A DNA stretch of 28,323 bases from JBCCSZ01 sp039199225 (lineage in GTDB: Bacteria > Bacteroidota > Bacteroidia > Chitinophagales > Saprospiraceae). This document shows positions 15,672 through 24,028 of this stretch, one piece after another. Numbering within the stretch: the stretch's first letter is position 1; each line of letters opens with the position of its first letter. The stretch spans positions 1 to 28,323 of the forward strand of contig JBCCSZ010000063.1 of NCBI GenBank assembly GCA_039199225.1. The letters are read 5' to 3'. A model generated the notes under the pieces. That model worked only from the letters and a program-made list of their open reading frames with translations, did not search any database and was not told the origin of the DNA. A program made the translations under genes and the position numbers.

Positions 15672-16935
15672 CCTCATCATAGAAGCATCCTTGATCATTA
15701 TTTTGTCCTTTTCGTTTGGTGAATTGGCCCGAAAGACGAATATTCCTTCTGTATTGATGCTCATTGGCTTGGGGATCGTACTCAAGTTTGCCTTGGATGC
15801 CATTGGCAATGAAGGCATCGATTTCTTTCCGATTTTGGAAGTACTGGGCATTGTCGGATTGATTATGATTGTTCTGGAAGCTGCTTTGGAACTTGAGCTG
15901 AAGCGAGAAAAATATCTGGCGATTGCCAAAGCCTTCGGTATTGCCTTAATCGGCCTGCTGCTATCCACCTGGGTTGCGGCGTTGATTTTGCACCAATTCA
16001 TCCCCGATATGCCGATGGATAAAGCCTGGGTGTATGCCACGCCATTGTCCATACTTTCCAGCGCCATCATCATTCCGAGTGTCAGCGGCTTGAAAGAGGC
16101 AAAAAAGGAGTTTCACATCTACGAAAGTACCTTTTCCGATATTTTGGGCATCATGGTCTTTTACTTTCTGGTGGGAGAGCTCGATCCATCGCGTCATTCT
16201 GGGGGCTTGGCCAGCTTTGGAGGTAATTTACTTTTGACGATCGTTATATCCATCGTTGCCAGCTATTTGATTGTGCTCATCTTCCAAAACATCAAAAGCC
16301 ACACAAAGCTGTTTCTGTTGATTGCCGTTTTGCTGTTGCTGTATGCATTGGGTAAAAAAATGCACTTGTCAAGCCTGATCATCATCTTGGTATTTGGACT
16401 ATTGATCGCCAATATTCGCTTATTCTTTCGAGGTTTTCTGGGCAAATGGCTGGACTTTAGGAAAGCCAAAGAAATTTACGAAGGTTTGCATGTCATCACT
16501 GTCGAGACTGCCTTTGTGGTGCGAACTTTCTTTTTTGTCATTTTTGGGATCACCATTACGCTTTCCTCCCTATTCAATTTGAATGTCGCCTTGGTAAGTG
16601 GGCTCATCATCTTGTCCATCTACCTCATCAGATTTGTAATTCTCCGCTTGTTTATCGGCAAAGATATTCATCCACAATTGTATGTGGCACCGCGTGGGTT
16701 GATCACCATTCTTTTGTTTTATGCTATTCCAGAAGAGGCCCAGGTCCCTGGTTTTGATTCGGGCATTCTCCTATTCATCATCATCTCCACCAGCCTCATT
16801 ATGACAGCTGCTATGGTTTCGGACAAGCAACGATCCGAGCAAGCCATCCGAAAGGCCATGGAAAATCCAGTTGGATTTGAGCGTTGGAAAGCACCGACGA
16901 TTGGAGAAGTAACGGAGGCGGCAGAGGAAAAATAA
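15649..16935 (+). CDS. Cation:proton antiporter (CPA superfamily, Na+/H+ exchanger family)
   Basis: This 428-residue inner-membrane protein has about twelve hydrophobic helices over residues 8-405, the length and pattern of the Na_H_Exchanger family. It exchanges Na+ or K+ for protons. Family-type segments are FGELARKTNIPSVLMLIGLG, LEAALELELKREKYLAIAKA, TPLSILSSAIIIPSV and YESTFSDILGIMVFY, with VETAFVVRTFFFVIFG and APRGLITILLFYAIPEE later on. The ion-binding pair is Ser163-Asp164, where CPA1 members usually have Asn-Asp and CPA2 members Asp-Asp. The ATG at 15649 is used because homology starts there; the frame is open back to 15610. The overlap with the MscS-like gene implies coupled translation. 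A strong terminator begins at the stop codon. Confidence 0.9.
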   Translation: MEILTSYNLIIEASLIIILSFSFGELARKTNIPSVLMLIGLGIVLKFALDAIGNEGIDFFPILEVLGIVGLIMIVLEAALELELKREKYLAIAKAFGIALIGLLLSTWVAALILHQFIPDMPMDKAWVYATPLSILSSAIIIPSVSGLKEAKKEFHIYESTFSDILGIMVFYFLVGELDPSRHSGGLASFGGNLLLTIVISIVASYLIVLIFQNIKSHTKLFLLIAVLLLLYALGKKMHLSSLIIILVFGLLIANIRLFFRGFLGKWLDFRKAKEIYEGLHVITVETAFVVRTFFFVIFGITITLSSLFNLNVALVSGLIILSIYLIRFVILRLFIGKDIHPQLYVAPRGLITILLFYAIPEEAQVPGFDSGILLFIIISTSLIMTAAMVSDKQRSEQAIRKAMENPVGFERWKAPTIGEVTEAAEEK

Positions 16936-16977
16936 ACAGATGATTCGTCCACTAGATGGATCAAATCACCTGTTTTT
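16934..16977. terminator. Bidirectional intrinsic terminator
   Basis: AAACAGATGATT (16934-16945) pairs with AATCACCTGTTT (16964-16975), 11 of 12 positions. An inner TCCA/TGGA stem caps it. T residues follow on the plus strand (TGTTTTTG), and an A-run (16928-16936) gives a U-run in minus-strand RNA. It begins at the antiporter stop codon and would end that transcript. It could equally end a leftward transcript through the small ORF at 17008-17103. Confidence 0.8.
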
Positions 16978-17007
16978 GACTTGTGTATTCCTACCAGGTG
17001 GTATGGA

Positions 17008-17103
17008 TTAGAGCAAATTTTCGTCGATAACGATGACGTGGTAAATAGAGACAACAGATTCGTTATCAAATAAGGATTGGTTGCGCATAGCTTCTTGTTT
17101 CAT
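17008..17103 (-). CDS. Possible small protein, 31 residues
   Basis: An ATG at 17103 opens a 31-codon frame ending in TAA at 17008-17010. The product begins MKQEAMRNQSLFDNE and ends YHVIVIDENLL, hydrophilic first and hydrophobic/acidic at the end. It resembles no family I know; the tail looks a little like the first strand of a response regulator, but it stops there. It ends about 30 bp before a terminator that also works on this strand. A TACCTTTG box with a TTG 21 bp upstream (17357-17388) could start its transcript. ATG, stop, promoter and terminator fit together, but a chance ORF of this size is common. Confidence 0.3.
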   Translation of the reverse strand: MKQEAMRNQSLFDNESVVSIYHVIVIDENLL

Positions 17104-17356
17104 AAATTACGTTATTTGAGAGCGTGATGAAATGGGTAGGAAACCAGACTTTAGATGTTGCGGCTAAAAAACTGATACACCGATCTTGTAAAGTTTTCAG
17201 GAAAACCTATATCACTTCCAGACGTTCAGTCACCTTGTTCCGACTTTGATGCCCATCCAATGGGCCAAGCGAGTAGTTCGAAGAAGCCTGTTGTGCATCA
17301 CATCTTGGGTTGTGTAGGCGAGTTTGATAGCCACCTAATTTGTAATTGATACCTTT
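17104..17356 (-). other. Structured intergenic region, possible leader or small RNA
   Basis: This gap carries no gene I can support but has several perfect inverted repeats. GTTTTC/GAAAAC has a 2-base loop at 17193-17206, and GCCCAT/ATGGGC has a 3-base loop at 17251-17265. If transcription starts at the minus-strand box at 17357-17364, this would be a roughly 250-nt structured leader before the 31-codon ORF, or an independent small RNA. I recognise no riboswitch class here. Confidence 0.3.
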
Positions 17357-17388
17357 CAAAGGTAGGGGCAAGGGGGTTGCAGACGCAA
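17357..17388 (-). promoter_or_regulatory. Putative minus-strand promoter (-33 TTG and -7 TACCTTTG)
   Basis: On the minus strand TTG (17388-17386) is followed after 21 bp by TACCTTTG (17364-17357), the Bacteroidota -33/-7 arrangement. The -7 box is half of a near-perfect palindrome (TACCTTT-C-AAAGGTA, 17350-17364). It points away from the sensor gene at 17487 and towards the 31-codon ORF. Confidence 0.4.
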
Positions 17389-17457
17389 CTAATGAAATCC
17401 ATTTGTGACAAACGAGGAAAAAGTCATTGCGAAAAAAGAAAGCAAAAATTGGCTTCT

Positions 17458-17489
17458 GGGACGAAATTGGACGAATTAGGGACGAATTA
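17458..17489. repeat. Three short tandem repeats overlapping the sensor gene stop
   Basis: GGGACGAAATT, GGACGAATTA and GGGACGAATTA follow each other directly. The TAA stop of the minus-strand sensor gene (17487-17489) lies in the last one. They are probably slippage products; no function is evident. Confidence 0.6.
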
Positions 17490-20186
17490 AGAGGCGTGTA
17501 TTTTATGTTTGAATGCGTTCAGCTTCTCTTGATAGGACGAACTGACCGGAATGAGCTTGTCTTTGATTTGTATTCCATTCGGCCGAATGGCCTCGATCAA
17601 GGATAAATTGACCAAGTAGGAGCGATGGACTTTTTCAATGTCTGCAATCTTTTCCAATTCCGATTCGACTTCCTTAAGGGTATTTCTGGATAGAAAACTG
17701 CCACGGGCTGTGAAAAACTGAACGTAGTTGCCAGCCGCCTGGATGGTGTAAACTTCGTTGGAAGGCAACTTTACGAAGATGCCATCGCTGGTTTTGATGG
17801 TAATTTCCTGGACATTATCGGCTTGGCCAATCAGTTTTTTCAAGAAACGAACCAGATGGGTTTTATCGAATGTCAACACTTCAGCTCTAAATAAAAGTAC
17901 CAACCCAAGCCCAAACAGCATTAGAACCAATAGCTGAAACCAACTGGTGCGATAAAAAGGAAGAATGACCTCAAAGGCCACATTGGTCGGCAGACTTTCC
18001 ACCCCGAGTGGGTGAACGGCCTTGTACTCGAACTGGTATTTACCAGCGGGCAAATTACTGTAGGAAATCTGCTCTGTCGTGCTATTTTCCCATTGATTCT
18101 GGACGCCCTTCAGCCGATAGGCATAAGAAATATTTTGACCATAAATAAAGCTGTTACATTCCAGGGTGAAAGTGAGCGGCTTGATCTTCGAAGAGTAGGG
18201 GATTTGGATGCGTTCATCGAGCTGGACCTTCTTCTTATCATAGGTAATGGCAGGAATGCGGACGCGCGGTCGTATTCTCTTGCGCAGCATCTCCGCATTG
18301 TCGAAAACATGGATACCGTCGACACTTCCCAACCAAAACTGTCCGTCGTATTTGCGAATACAATAAATTTCTTGATCAGGCAGGCCGTCTTCTACCCCGA
18401 AGTTGTAAACAAGCGGTTGGCTGGGGTCTTCCAAGTCAATGTGGCTGATGCCGTTTAGATGGACCACCCATAAGCTGTGGTCGTTTTCCACAAAAAGGTC
18501 TCGGCAGTAGTTGTTGGATAAGCCGCTTTTGTCGTCGATCAATATGGATTTCCCGCTGAGTTGGTTGTCCAGCAGAATCCCTCGTCCATATGTACCCAAG
18601 ACCAGCCATTGCTTGTTCAGTTCATTGATGCGGCGAATAGGCGTTTGGTCAATCTCCGGAAAGGAATCCGAGTAGTCGTAAAAGTGATTTTGATCGATGT
18701 TGTATTTATAAATCCCATTTACACCGCCCATCCAAACGGCGCGGTCGTTGGTTTGATGCAAATCGTAGATGCTACCCTTGAATCGCTTTTTGAAACAGAT
18801 GATGTCACTGCTATCGCTAAACGCTGTCACATCGTTGAAGGGAGTCGTTGGATCGAACACTTTATCCAGTAAGGCGCTATACCGCAGGCTGACGACACCC
18901 TGTAGCTGTGAAATGAAGAGCCGGTCCGATGTGGCATCGTAGATGACGTCTCGGCAAGCCAAATGCGTGTATTTACTTTTTCCGTCTTTGAAAAATTTCA
19001 ATCCCGTTTCGGAGGCAATGCAATATTCGTCGATCGAGTTTTTGGGTAAGACGATGTTGTGTACCTTGGTGTGGATCAGCTCCTCGCTCAATGAGTCGAC
19101 CATCATTTGGCCGTTTTGTGAGAAGTAGTATTTGCCAATTTCACTGCCGACAAACAAGCTGCTATCCGGCATTAAGGCGAGTGTGAGAGCTGGCATGTCC
19201 GTATTGCTGAGGGCTTGAGGGTTTTTGACGGCTGTCTCAGGGAAGTAGAAAACACCAGACTCTAGAGTGGTCACCCAAACGCCATTGTCTTCATCCTCTA
19301 TATACCAACTGACGGCTAGGTCTTTGAGCTGTCGGTTGAGCGGATGGGGCGTGTATTTACCCTGGTTGAAATAGTACAGCCCCTCGCGGGTCCCGAGAAT
19401 GATGCCCTTATTGGTTTGGGGGCCGATAAAGATGGTACCGCTGGCCAGTTTTACCTTGTATTCCTCCACCAGCTTTCGTTCAGAGATGGAGAAAATCATC
19501 GCACTGTCTCTGCCGAAGGCCATGATTTGATCAGCTCCAACCTTGTTGGCGCGATGGATATAAGGAGTGGTATACCGCCATTCGGTGTCTTGTGTTTCTG
19601 TGTTGAAGCAGACTATTTGAGATTGAAGGATGGCCAGGAGTCGATTTCGTTTGTAGGGAACGATATAGACTACTCTGTTGAAGGAGTCTTCCTTATCGTT
19701 GATGTTTTGAGACTTGGACGCTCCAATCCGAATCAAACCCCGATCGTTGCAACTCAGCATGATCTCCTTGGGGTGCATTTCCACCAAGGCACTGATGTAG
19801 CCCTTGTTGCATTGCACATCCAGTTCGGGTAGGTCGGAGGCATTGTGCCAGGAGCCATCCAGGAAGAAGCAGGGTTTGCCGGAGCCACTCAAGGCCCAGA
19901 TACGTCCATAGCTGTCTTGTTTGAGCTGGTAGACAAAAGGGCTGGTCAGGCCATCTGATTGGTCGAAGTTGGTGAAATGCTTTCCATTGTAGCGGCTTAC
20001 ACCGGCCGAGGTACCAAACCACATTCTGCCGTAGTCATCCTGAAAAGCACAATAGACGACAGAAGAAGGCAGCCCTTCCGAAATGGTATAGTGATGATAC
20101 AGTTCGGTCTTTTGGGCGCACAGCTTACCTCCGGACAGGAGATAAACGCACAGGTTCCACAGGATAAACACCAGAGCAGGTCTCAT
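17487..20186 (-). CDS. One-component transmembrane sensor-regulator: Reg_prop beta-propeller, Y_Y_Y domain, one membrane helix, LytTR domain
   Basis: The 899-residue protein has a signal peptide (MRPALVFILW..., ending LCAQ near residue 25). A periplasmic two-propeller region of Reg_prop repeats covers about 30-640, including ISEGLPSSVVYCAFQDDYGR with MWFGTSAGVSRYNG, DGLTSPFVYQLKQDSYGRIW and DGLPDQEIYCIRKYDGQFWLG. A Y_Y_Y-like domain follows (about 665-740, ending PAGKYQFEYKAVHPLG), then one membrane helix (749-766) and a cytoplasmic LytTR DNA-binding domain (795-899, EKVHRSYLVNLSLIEAIRPN). Relatives usually carry a histidine kinase here. It has none, so ligand binding outside would act directly on DNA binding. 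I chose the ATG at 20186; a TTG four codons upstream is possible. It diverges from the sugar porter gene, a likely target. Confidence 0.9.
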   Translation of the reverse strand: MRPALVFILWNLCVYLLSGGKLCAQKTELYHHYTISEGLPSSVVYCAFQDDYGRMWFGTSAGVSRYNGKHFTNFDQSDGLTSPFVYQLKQDSYGRIWALSGSGKPCFFLDGSWHNASDLPELDVQCNKGYISALVEMHPKEIMLSCNDRGLIRIGASKSQNINDKEDSFNRVVYIVPYKRNRLLAILQSQIVCFNTETQDTEWRYTTPYIHRANKVGADQIMAFGRDSAMIFSISERKLVEEYKVKLASGTIFIGPQTNKGIILGTREGLYYFNQGKYTPHPLNRQLKDLAVSWYIEDEDNGVWVTTLESGVFYFPETAVKNPQALSNTDMPALTLALMPDSSLFVGSEIGKYYFSQNGQMMVDSLSEELIHTKVHNIVLPKNSIDEYCIASETGLKFFKDGKSKYTHLACRDVIYDATSDRLFISQLQGVVSLRYSALLDKVFDPTTPFNDVTAFSDSSDIICFKKRFKGSIYDLHQTNDRAVWMGGVNGIYKYNIDQNHFYDYSDSFPEIDQTPIRRINELNKQWLVLGTYGRGILLDNQLSGKSILIDDKSGLSNNYCRDLFVENDHSLWVVHLNGISHIDLEDPSQPLVYNFGVEDGLPDQEIYCIRKYDGQFWLGSVDGIHVFDNAEMLRKRIRPRVRIPAITYDKKKVQLDERIQIPYSSKIKPLTFTLECNSFIYGQNISYAYRLKGVQNQWENSTTEQISYSNLPAGKYQFEYKAVHPLGVESLPTNVAFEVILPFYRTSWFQLLVLMLFGLGLVLLFRAEVLTFDKTHLVRFLKKLIGQADNVQEITIKTSDGIFVKLPSNEVYTIQAAGNYVQFFTARGSFLSRNTLKEVESELEKIADIEKVHRSYLVNLSLIEAIRPNGIQIKDKLIPVSSSYQEKLNAFKHKIHAS

Positions 20187-20565
20187 AAGGTTGTTCAATC
20201 TATCGTTGTGTCGACTTGAAAGGATGGGCCATTAATCGCTATACACCCATCGGCAGATATTGGGCAGGAAATGAATCACAGCTTGTCTTCAATCAGTGCG
20301 CACAACTGTTTGCATTCAATAGAATGTTAACCGGTAGCATCGGAAGTATAAAAATGATCTTGAAAAGGAATTTAAAATTGTATGTCGTCGCTGTAATAAA
20401 AGGTTCTTTGACTGCTGAGTCCCAATATACAATCATTCTACAAAAGTTGGTAGGTGACAGATTAAAAAATACGGTAAGTCGACTTTATAAAAATATCTCT
20501 GCTAAAAAATGGCAAAGTGGGTCGTTTTTCATAGCTTAAGCAGTCTGTAACGAAAAACCACATAT
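20187..20565. other. Divergent intergenic region between sensor-regulator and sugar porter
   Basis: This 379-bp stretch is more AT-rich than its surroundings and should hold the promoters of both divergent genes. I see no full TAnnTTTG match on either strand and no convincing operator pair. A 107-codon TTG-started frame at 20216-20539 has no recognisable features and is not called. Confidence 0.4.
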
Positions 20566-21885
20566 ATGAACCTTGGGAGAATTATTTTTTGGTCAATTGT
20601 CGTGGCCTTGGGTGGCTTTCTCTTTGGCTTTGATACTGCTGTCATTTCTGGTGCCACCAAAGCCATTCAGTCAGAATGGTCGCTGAACAATGTCATGCTG
20701 GGGCAGATGGTTGCCATGGCTTTGTACGGGACCATCGTTGGCGCTCTCTTTGGAGGCATCCCTTCTGATTATTACGGCCGCAAAAAAATACTTCTTTGGA
20801 TTGGAATTTTGTATTTGATCTCTGCTGTAGGATCGGCCTTAGCCCCAGATATTTATACCCTAATGCTTTTTCGCTTTATTGGTGGACTGGGCGTTGGAGC
20901 TTCTTCCGTAGCGGCTCCGGTATACATTGCCGAAATATCACCGGCACACCTGCGCGGACGTCTGACGGCAGTCTTTCAGTTCAATCTCGTGTTGGGGATA
21001 CTGATTGCCTATTTTTCCAATTACATGATCGGGACTGGAGCTGACACTTGGAGAACGATGCTGGGGGTAGAAGCCGTGCCGGCTTTGTTGTTTATCATCG
21101 GAATGTTCATTGTGCCGGAAAGCCCGCGTTGGTTGGTTGTGACCAAGGAGGATGAAGGGGCGGCCCTGACGGTTTTGAACCAAATGGATCCTGGCACCGC
21201 CCAGCAAGCCCTGCAAGAGATTCGAAATACCAATGTGACCAGTAGTATTTCCTTTCTGGAAGTATTCAAAGGGCGTTACAATTTTCCCCTGCTACTGGCT
21301 TTCTTATTTGCCTTTTTCAATCAAATGTCTGGCATCAATGCCGTGATTTACTATGCGCCCTTGATTTTTGAAAGTACCGGCATGGCCGAGTCGGATTCAT
21401 TACTGTCGACGGTGGGCATTGGGGTGATCAACCTGATATTCACGATGCTGGGACTGCTCTTCATCGATCTGTTTGGCCGTCGAACACTGATGTACATTGG
21501 CTCCATTGGCTATATTGTATCATTGGGTGCCGTTGCTTATGCCTTTTTCTCAGGCAGCACGACTGGCTACGCTGTTCCAGTTTGGCTGTTCGTCTTTATC
21601 GCCTCTCATGCGATCGGCCAAGGAGCTTGCATATGGGTCTTCATCTCCGAGATATTTCCCAATGAAGTGCGCGGCAGTGGAATGGCTTTCGGCAGTGGTA
21701 CACATTGGGTATTTGCTGCGCTGATTGCAGCCATCTTTCCCTATTTCAACGAATTACTCGGTGGTGGTATCGTCTTTGCTTTTTTCTCCTTTATGATGAT
21801 TCTTCAATTGCTATATGTGTGGAGGATGATGCCCGAAACAAAAGGTGTATCCCTGGAAGACTTAGAACAGCGTTTGGCGCGTTAA
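20566..21885 (+). CDS. Sugar porter family MFS transporter
   Basis: This 439-residue inner-membrane protein with twelve helices is a member of the MFS sugar porter family (proton-linked sugar symport). Signature segments are GGFLFGFDTAVISG (helix 1), DYYGRKK (loop 2-3), RFIGGLGVG, PVYIAEISPAHLRGRL, PESPRWL, NQMSGINAVIYYAP (helix 7), DLFGRR, FISEIFPNEVRGSG and the C-terminal PETKGVSLEDLE. The start is ATG at 20566. The sugar cannot be named; relatives carry xylose, arabinose, galactose or glucose. The divergent propeller-LytTR sensor suggests induction by an external carbohydrate. There is no SusC/SusD pair or glycosidase here, so it probably serves a free monosaccharide. Confidence 0.94.
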   Translation: MNLGRIIFWSIVVALGGFLFGFDTAVISGATKAIQSEWSLNNVMLGQMVAMALYGTIVGALFGGIPSDYYGRKKILLWIGILYLISAVGSALAPDIYTLMLFRFIGGLGVGASSVAAPVYIAEISPAHLRGRLTAVFQFNLVLGILIAYFSNYMIGTGADTWRTMLGVEAVPALLFIIGMFIVPESPRWLVVTKEDEGAALTVLNQMDPGTAQQALQEIRNTNVTSSISFLEVFKGRYNFPLLLAFLFAFFNQMSGINAVIYYAPLIFESTGMAESDSLLSTVGIGVINLIFTMLGLLFIDLFGRRTLMYIGSIGYIVSLGAVAYAFFSGSTTGYAVPVWLFVFIASHAIGQGACIWVFISEIFPNEVRGSGMAFGSGTHWVFAALIAAIFPYFNELLGGGIVFAFFSFMMILQLLYVWRMMPETKGVSLEDLEQRLAR

Positions 21886-21963
21886 ATTTCTAATTATAAG
21901 CAGCTCATGCGTATTGGTTCACTTAATTTTACGGACTGCTTTTGAATTAAAATTTAGGAAGCA

Positions 21964-22683
21964 ATGAAGTTCGCAGCAACCGTATTTTTATGTACGTTAA
22001 TTATGATCTCCTGTAAGGAGGTCGGAGATGAACAAGATAAGGAGCATGCGAAAGCTCCCACCGAGGTAGCAACAACTGCGGAAAAGACATCGGAAATAGC
22101 TGAAACAAATACAGTGGCCGATTCCGCTCTTAATCCTGCAAAAGAGGCGGCGCTTTTCATAGAAAAAGTACTTCAAGAAAATCAGAGAAGCCAGGAGTTT
22201 GCGACAGATCACAGCATGCTCCATTTAGATATGTTTGCTAAAAGTGGACTGCAACAAATAACTGCTTTTTCCGACAAGCGATACCCTGAAAAAAGGGCTC
22301 CAATGCATTACGATGAATTCATTCTTTTTGCCTTCAAATACGATGTCGCTCAAAGTGCTACGAAGTCGTATGAGGCGGTTAGAAAGATGTTCGAATTGAA
22401 AGAGGAGGAATATGTAAATTTGGCCGAGGAGGAACAGCAGCGGATTCGCAAAATGAAAGTAGATGCCAAACATGGTGGGATGATTTGTCAAAAGGGGCAG
22501 TACCTCTTTAGTTTGGTCGAGACTTGCAGAGAAACTCCCATTGGTGGCAAATGGGAAGCCTATGAAGATTTGTTCTTGAGCTTTATAAGCGAACCTGCCA
22601 AGGAGGTTGACGTCCTCAATGCAAACTGCGGACAATTGAAATATACAGCAGAAAAAAGGAAGCCTACCCATTCCAAAAGCTAA
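21964..22683 (+). CDS. Putative lipoprotein of unknown function
   Basis: The 239-residue protein has a short lipoprotein signal (MKFAATVFLCTLIMISC, lipidated Cys17). A low-complexity acidic and threonine-rich linker follows (about 18-60, with repeated TEVATTAEKTSEIAET-like sequence). The folded part runs from about 65 to 239, with predicted helices around KEAALFIEKVLQENQRSQEF and YEAVRKMFELKEEEYVNLAEE. It has three cysteines after the signal. I recognise no family. It starts 78 bp after the sugar porter on the same strand, so it may be cotranscribed, but no shared role is evident. It is probably anchored in the outer or inner membrane facing the periplasm. Confidence 0.75.
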   Translation: MKFAATVFLCTLIMISCKEVGDEQDKEHAKAPTEVATTAEKTSEIAETNTVADSALNPAKEAALFIEKVLQENQRSQEFATDHSMLHLDMFAKSGLQQITAFSDKRYPEKRAPMHYDEFILFAFKYDVAQSATKSYEAVRKMFELKEEEYVNLAEEEQQRIRKMKVDAKHGGMICQKGQYLFSLVETCRETPIGGKWEAYEDLFLSFISEPAKEVDVLNANCGQLKYTAEKRKPTHSKS

Positions 22684-22692
22684 AACGTTACC

Positions 22693-22709
22693 AATCAAAT
22701 GGATTGATT
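22693..22709. terminator. Weak inverted repeat between convergent genes
   Basis: AATCAA and TTGATT flank a 5-base loop in the 54-bp gap between the lipoprotein gene and the serine hydrolase gene. There is no T-run on either side, so terminator function is only suggested by position. Confidence 0.25.
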
Positions 22710-22737
22710 ACCAGCACTTTAGCCATAGGGCTGATAC

Positions 22738-23961
22738 TTAATCAACGATTGACTGATAGACGAATTGCCTAAACTTCTTCTTGTAGTAATCGGTGTAAGG
22801 CGTCAGTTGCATCATCAAAATGGCGATCATTTCTTCTTGTGGGTCGATGAAAAAATACGTATTGAAGGCACCACTCCAGTAGAACTGTCCAATAGAGCCC
22901 GGTAGTAATTCTGCGGTCTGATTGATGCGCACACCGAATCCCAGTCCAAAGCCAATGCCATCATCCGGATGTTTGCCCTTGGTGTGGTCGGTGGTCATCA
23001 GCTCAAGGGTTTTGCGACTGATATACCGTTTGCCTTGCCATTCGCCCTTGTTGAGGAGCATTTGACAGAAGACCATATAATCTGCTGCGGTTGAAAACAG
23101 CCCATGCGTACCACCGAATATGGTGTTGCCCTCCATTGGGACCTGGCGTTCATTTTTGACAATCTTCCCTTCCTTGTCAAAACCGTGTACGGCCACAACG
23201 CGCGCTTGTTTGTTCTTGGGAAGGTTGTAGCCCGTATCCTTCATGCCCAGCGGATCAAATAATCTTTTTTGGAGAAAATCCGCAGTGGTCATTCCAGAAA
23301 ATTTTTCGATGAGCAAAGCCAGAACATCCGGGGAGGCGCTGTAGTACCACTGCTCGCCGGGCTGTCCAACCAGGGGCATTTGTGCCAGGACGTTGACGCG
23401 GGCTTCGATATCGGCATGTTGGGTGAGGTACAATTCTTTGAAGTAAGTCTTATCGAGTTTGGATGATCCCAGGCCGTGGGATAGGCCCGCTTGGTGACTC
23501 AACAACTGAGCAATTGTAATGGAACCATTGGCATTTTCCATAGCACTTTCCAGCCCAGCTCCTGGGTCTTTCGCCACCTTCATGTCTTTGAATTGCGGCA
23601 GATACTTTTCTATGGGGTCGGATAGTAGGAAATGCCCCTCTTCATACAACATCATAAAGGCAATGCTGATGATCGGTTTGGTCATAGACTGGATGTAAAA
23701 AATGTGGTCTTCCTGCATGCGCTTTTTGCGCGCCAAATCGCTGTATCCATAGGTGTTCCTGTAGACTTCTTTTCCTTTTCGTTGAATCAGGCAGACCCCT
23801 CCATGCAGCTTTTGGTCTTCTATCTCTGAGTCGATGAACGACCCCAACAAATCCATTCTAGTGCTGGAAAAGCCGTTTTTGCTGGCTGGCTGTGCGGCGA
23901 CAGAAAGCGTGAAAAAGAGATAGCAGGAAAACAGGAAAGTGTAGCGGAGGAATCGTGTCAT
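22738..23961 (-). CDS. Secreted serine hydrolase of the beta-lactamase/EstB-like family
   Basis: The 407-residue protein has a signal peptide (MTRFLRYTFLFSCYLFF..., cleavage near VAAQ, residue 24). The catalytic SxxK motif is SMTK (Ser92-Lys95). The second motif is Tyr-Ser-Ala (207-209) in PGEQWYYSASPDVLALL, as in EstB-type esterases, where true class C beta-lactamases have Tyr-x-Asn. Other family marks are LLSHQAGL, RLFDPLGMKDTGY and GGTHGLFSTAADY. It is likely a periplasmic esterase or amidase of unknown substrate. It lies 67 bp after the flavin-reductase gene on the same strand with no clear promoter between, so it may be the last gene of the homogentisate operon. A link to that pathway is not otherwise supported. 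Confidence 0.9.
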   Translation of the reverse strand: MTRFLRYTFLFSCYLFFTLSVAAQPASKNGFSSTRMDLLGSFIDSEIEDQKLHGGVCLIQRKGKEVYRNTYGYSDLARKKRMQEDHIFYIQSMTKPIISIAFMMLYEEGHFLLSDPIEKYLPQFKDMKVAKDPGAGLESAMENANGSITIAQLLSHQAGLSHGLGSSKLDKTYFKELYLTQHADIEARVNVLAQMPLVGQPGEQWYYSASPDVLALLIEKFSGMTTADFLQKRLFDPLGMKDTGYNLPKNKQARVVAVHGFDKEGKIVKNERQVPMEGNTIFGGTHGLFSTAADYMVFCQMLLNKGEWQGKRYISRKTLELMTTDHTKGKHPDDGIGFGLGFGVRINQTAELLPGSIGQFYWSGAFNTYFFIDPQEEMIAILMMQLTPYTDYYKKKFRQFVYQSIVD

Positions 23962-24028
23962 TGGTTGGAGGATTAAGGTTTTGTGTTTGCCTAAGCGATA
24001 CTACGGCATCGGTGGAATCGCTGGACGT

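Noticed and set aside
20216..20539. 107-codon plus-strand frame between the sensor and the sugar porter
   Set aside because: It has a TTG start and no recognisable motif, and it fills a region expected to hold divergent promoters. Chance is the simpler explanation.
22738..23961. True beta-lactamase (antibiotic resistance gene)
   Set aside because: The second catalytic motif is Tyr-Ser-Ala and not Tyr-x-Asn, which points to the EstB-like esterase group. Sequence alone does not support resistance.
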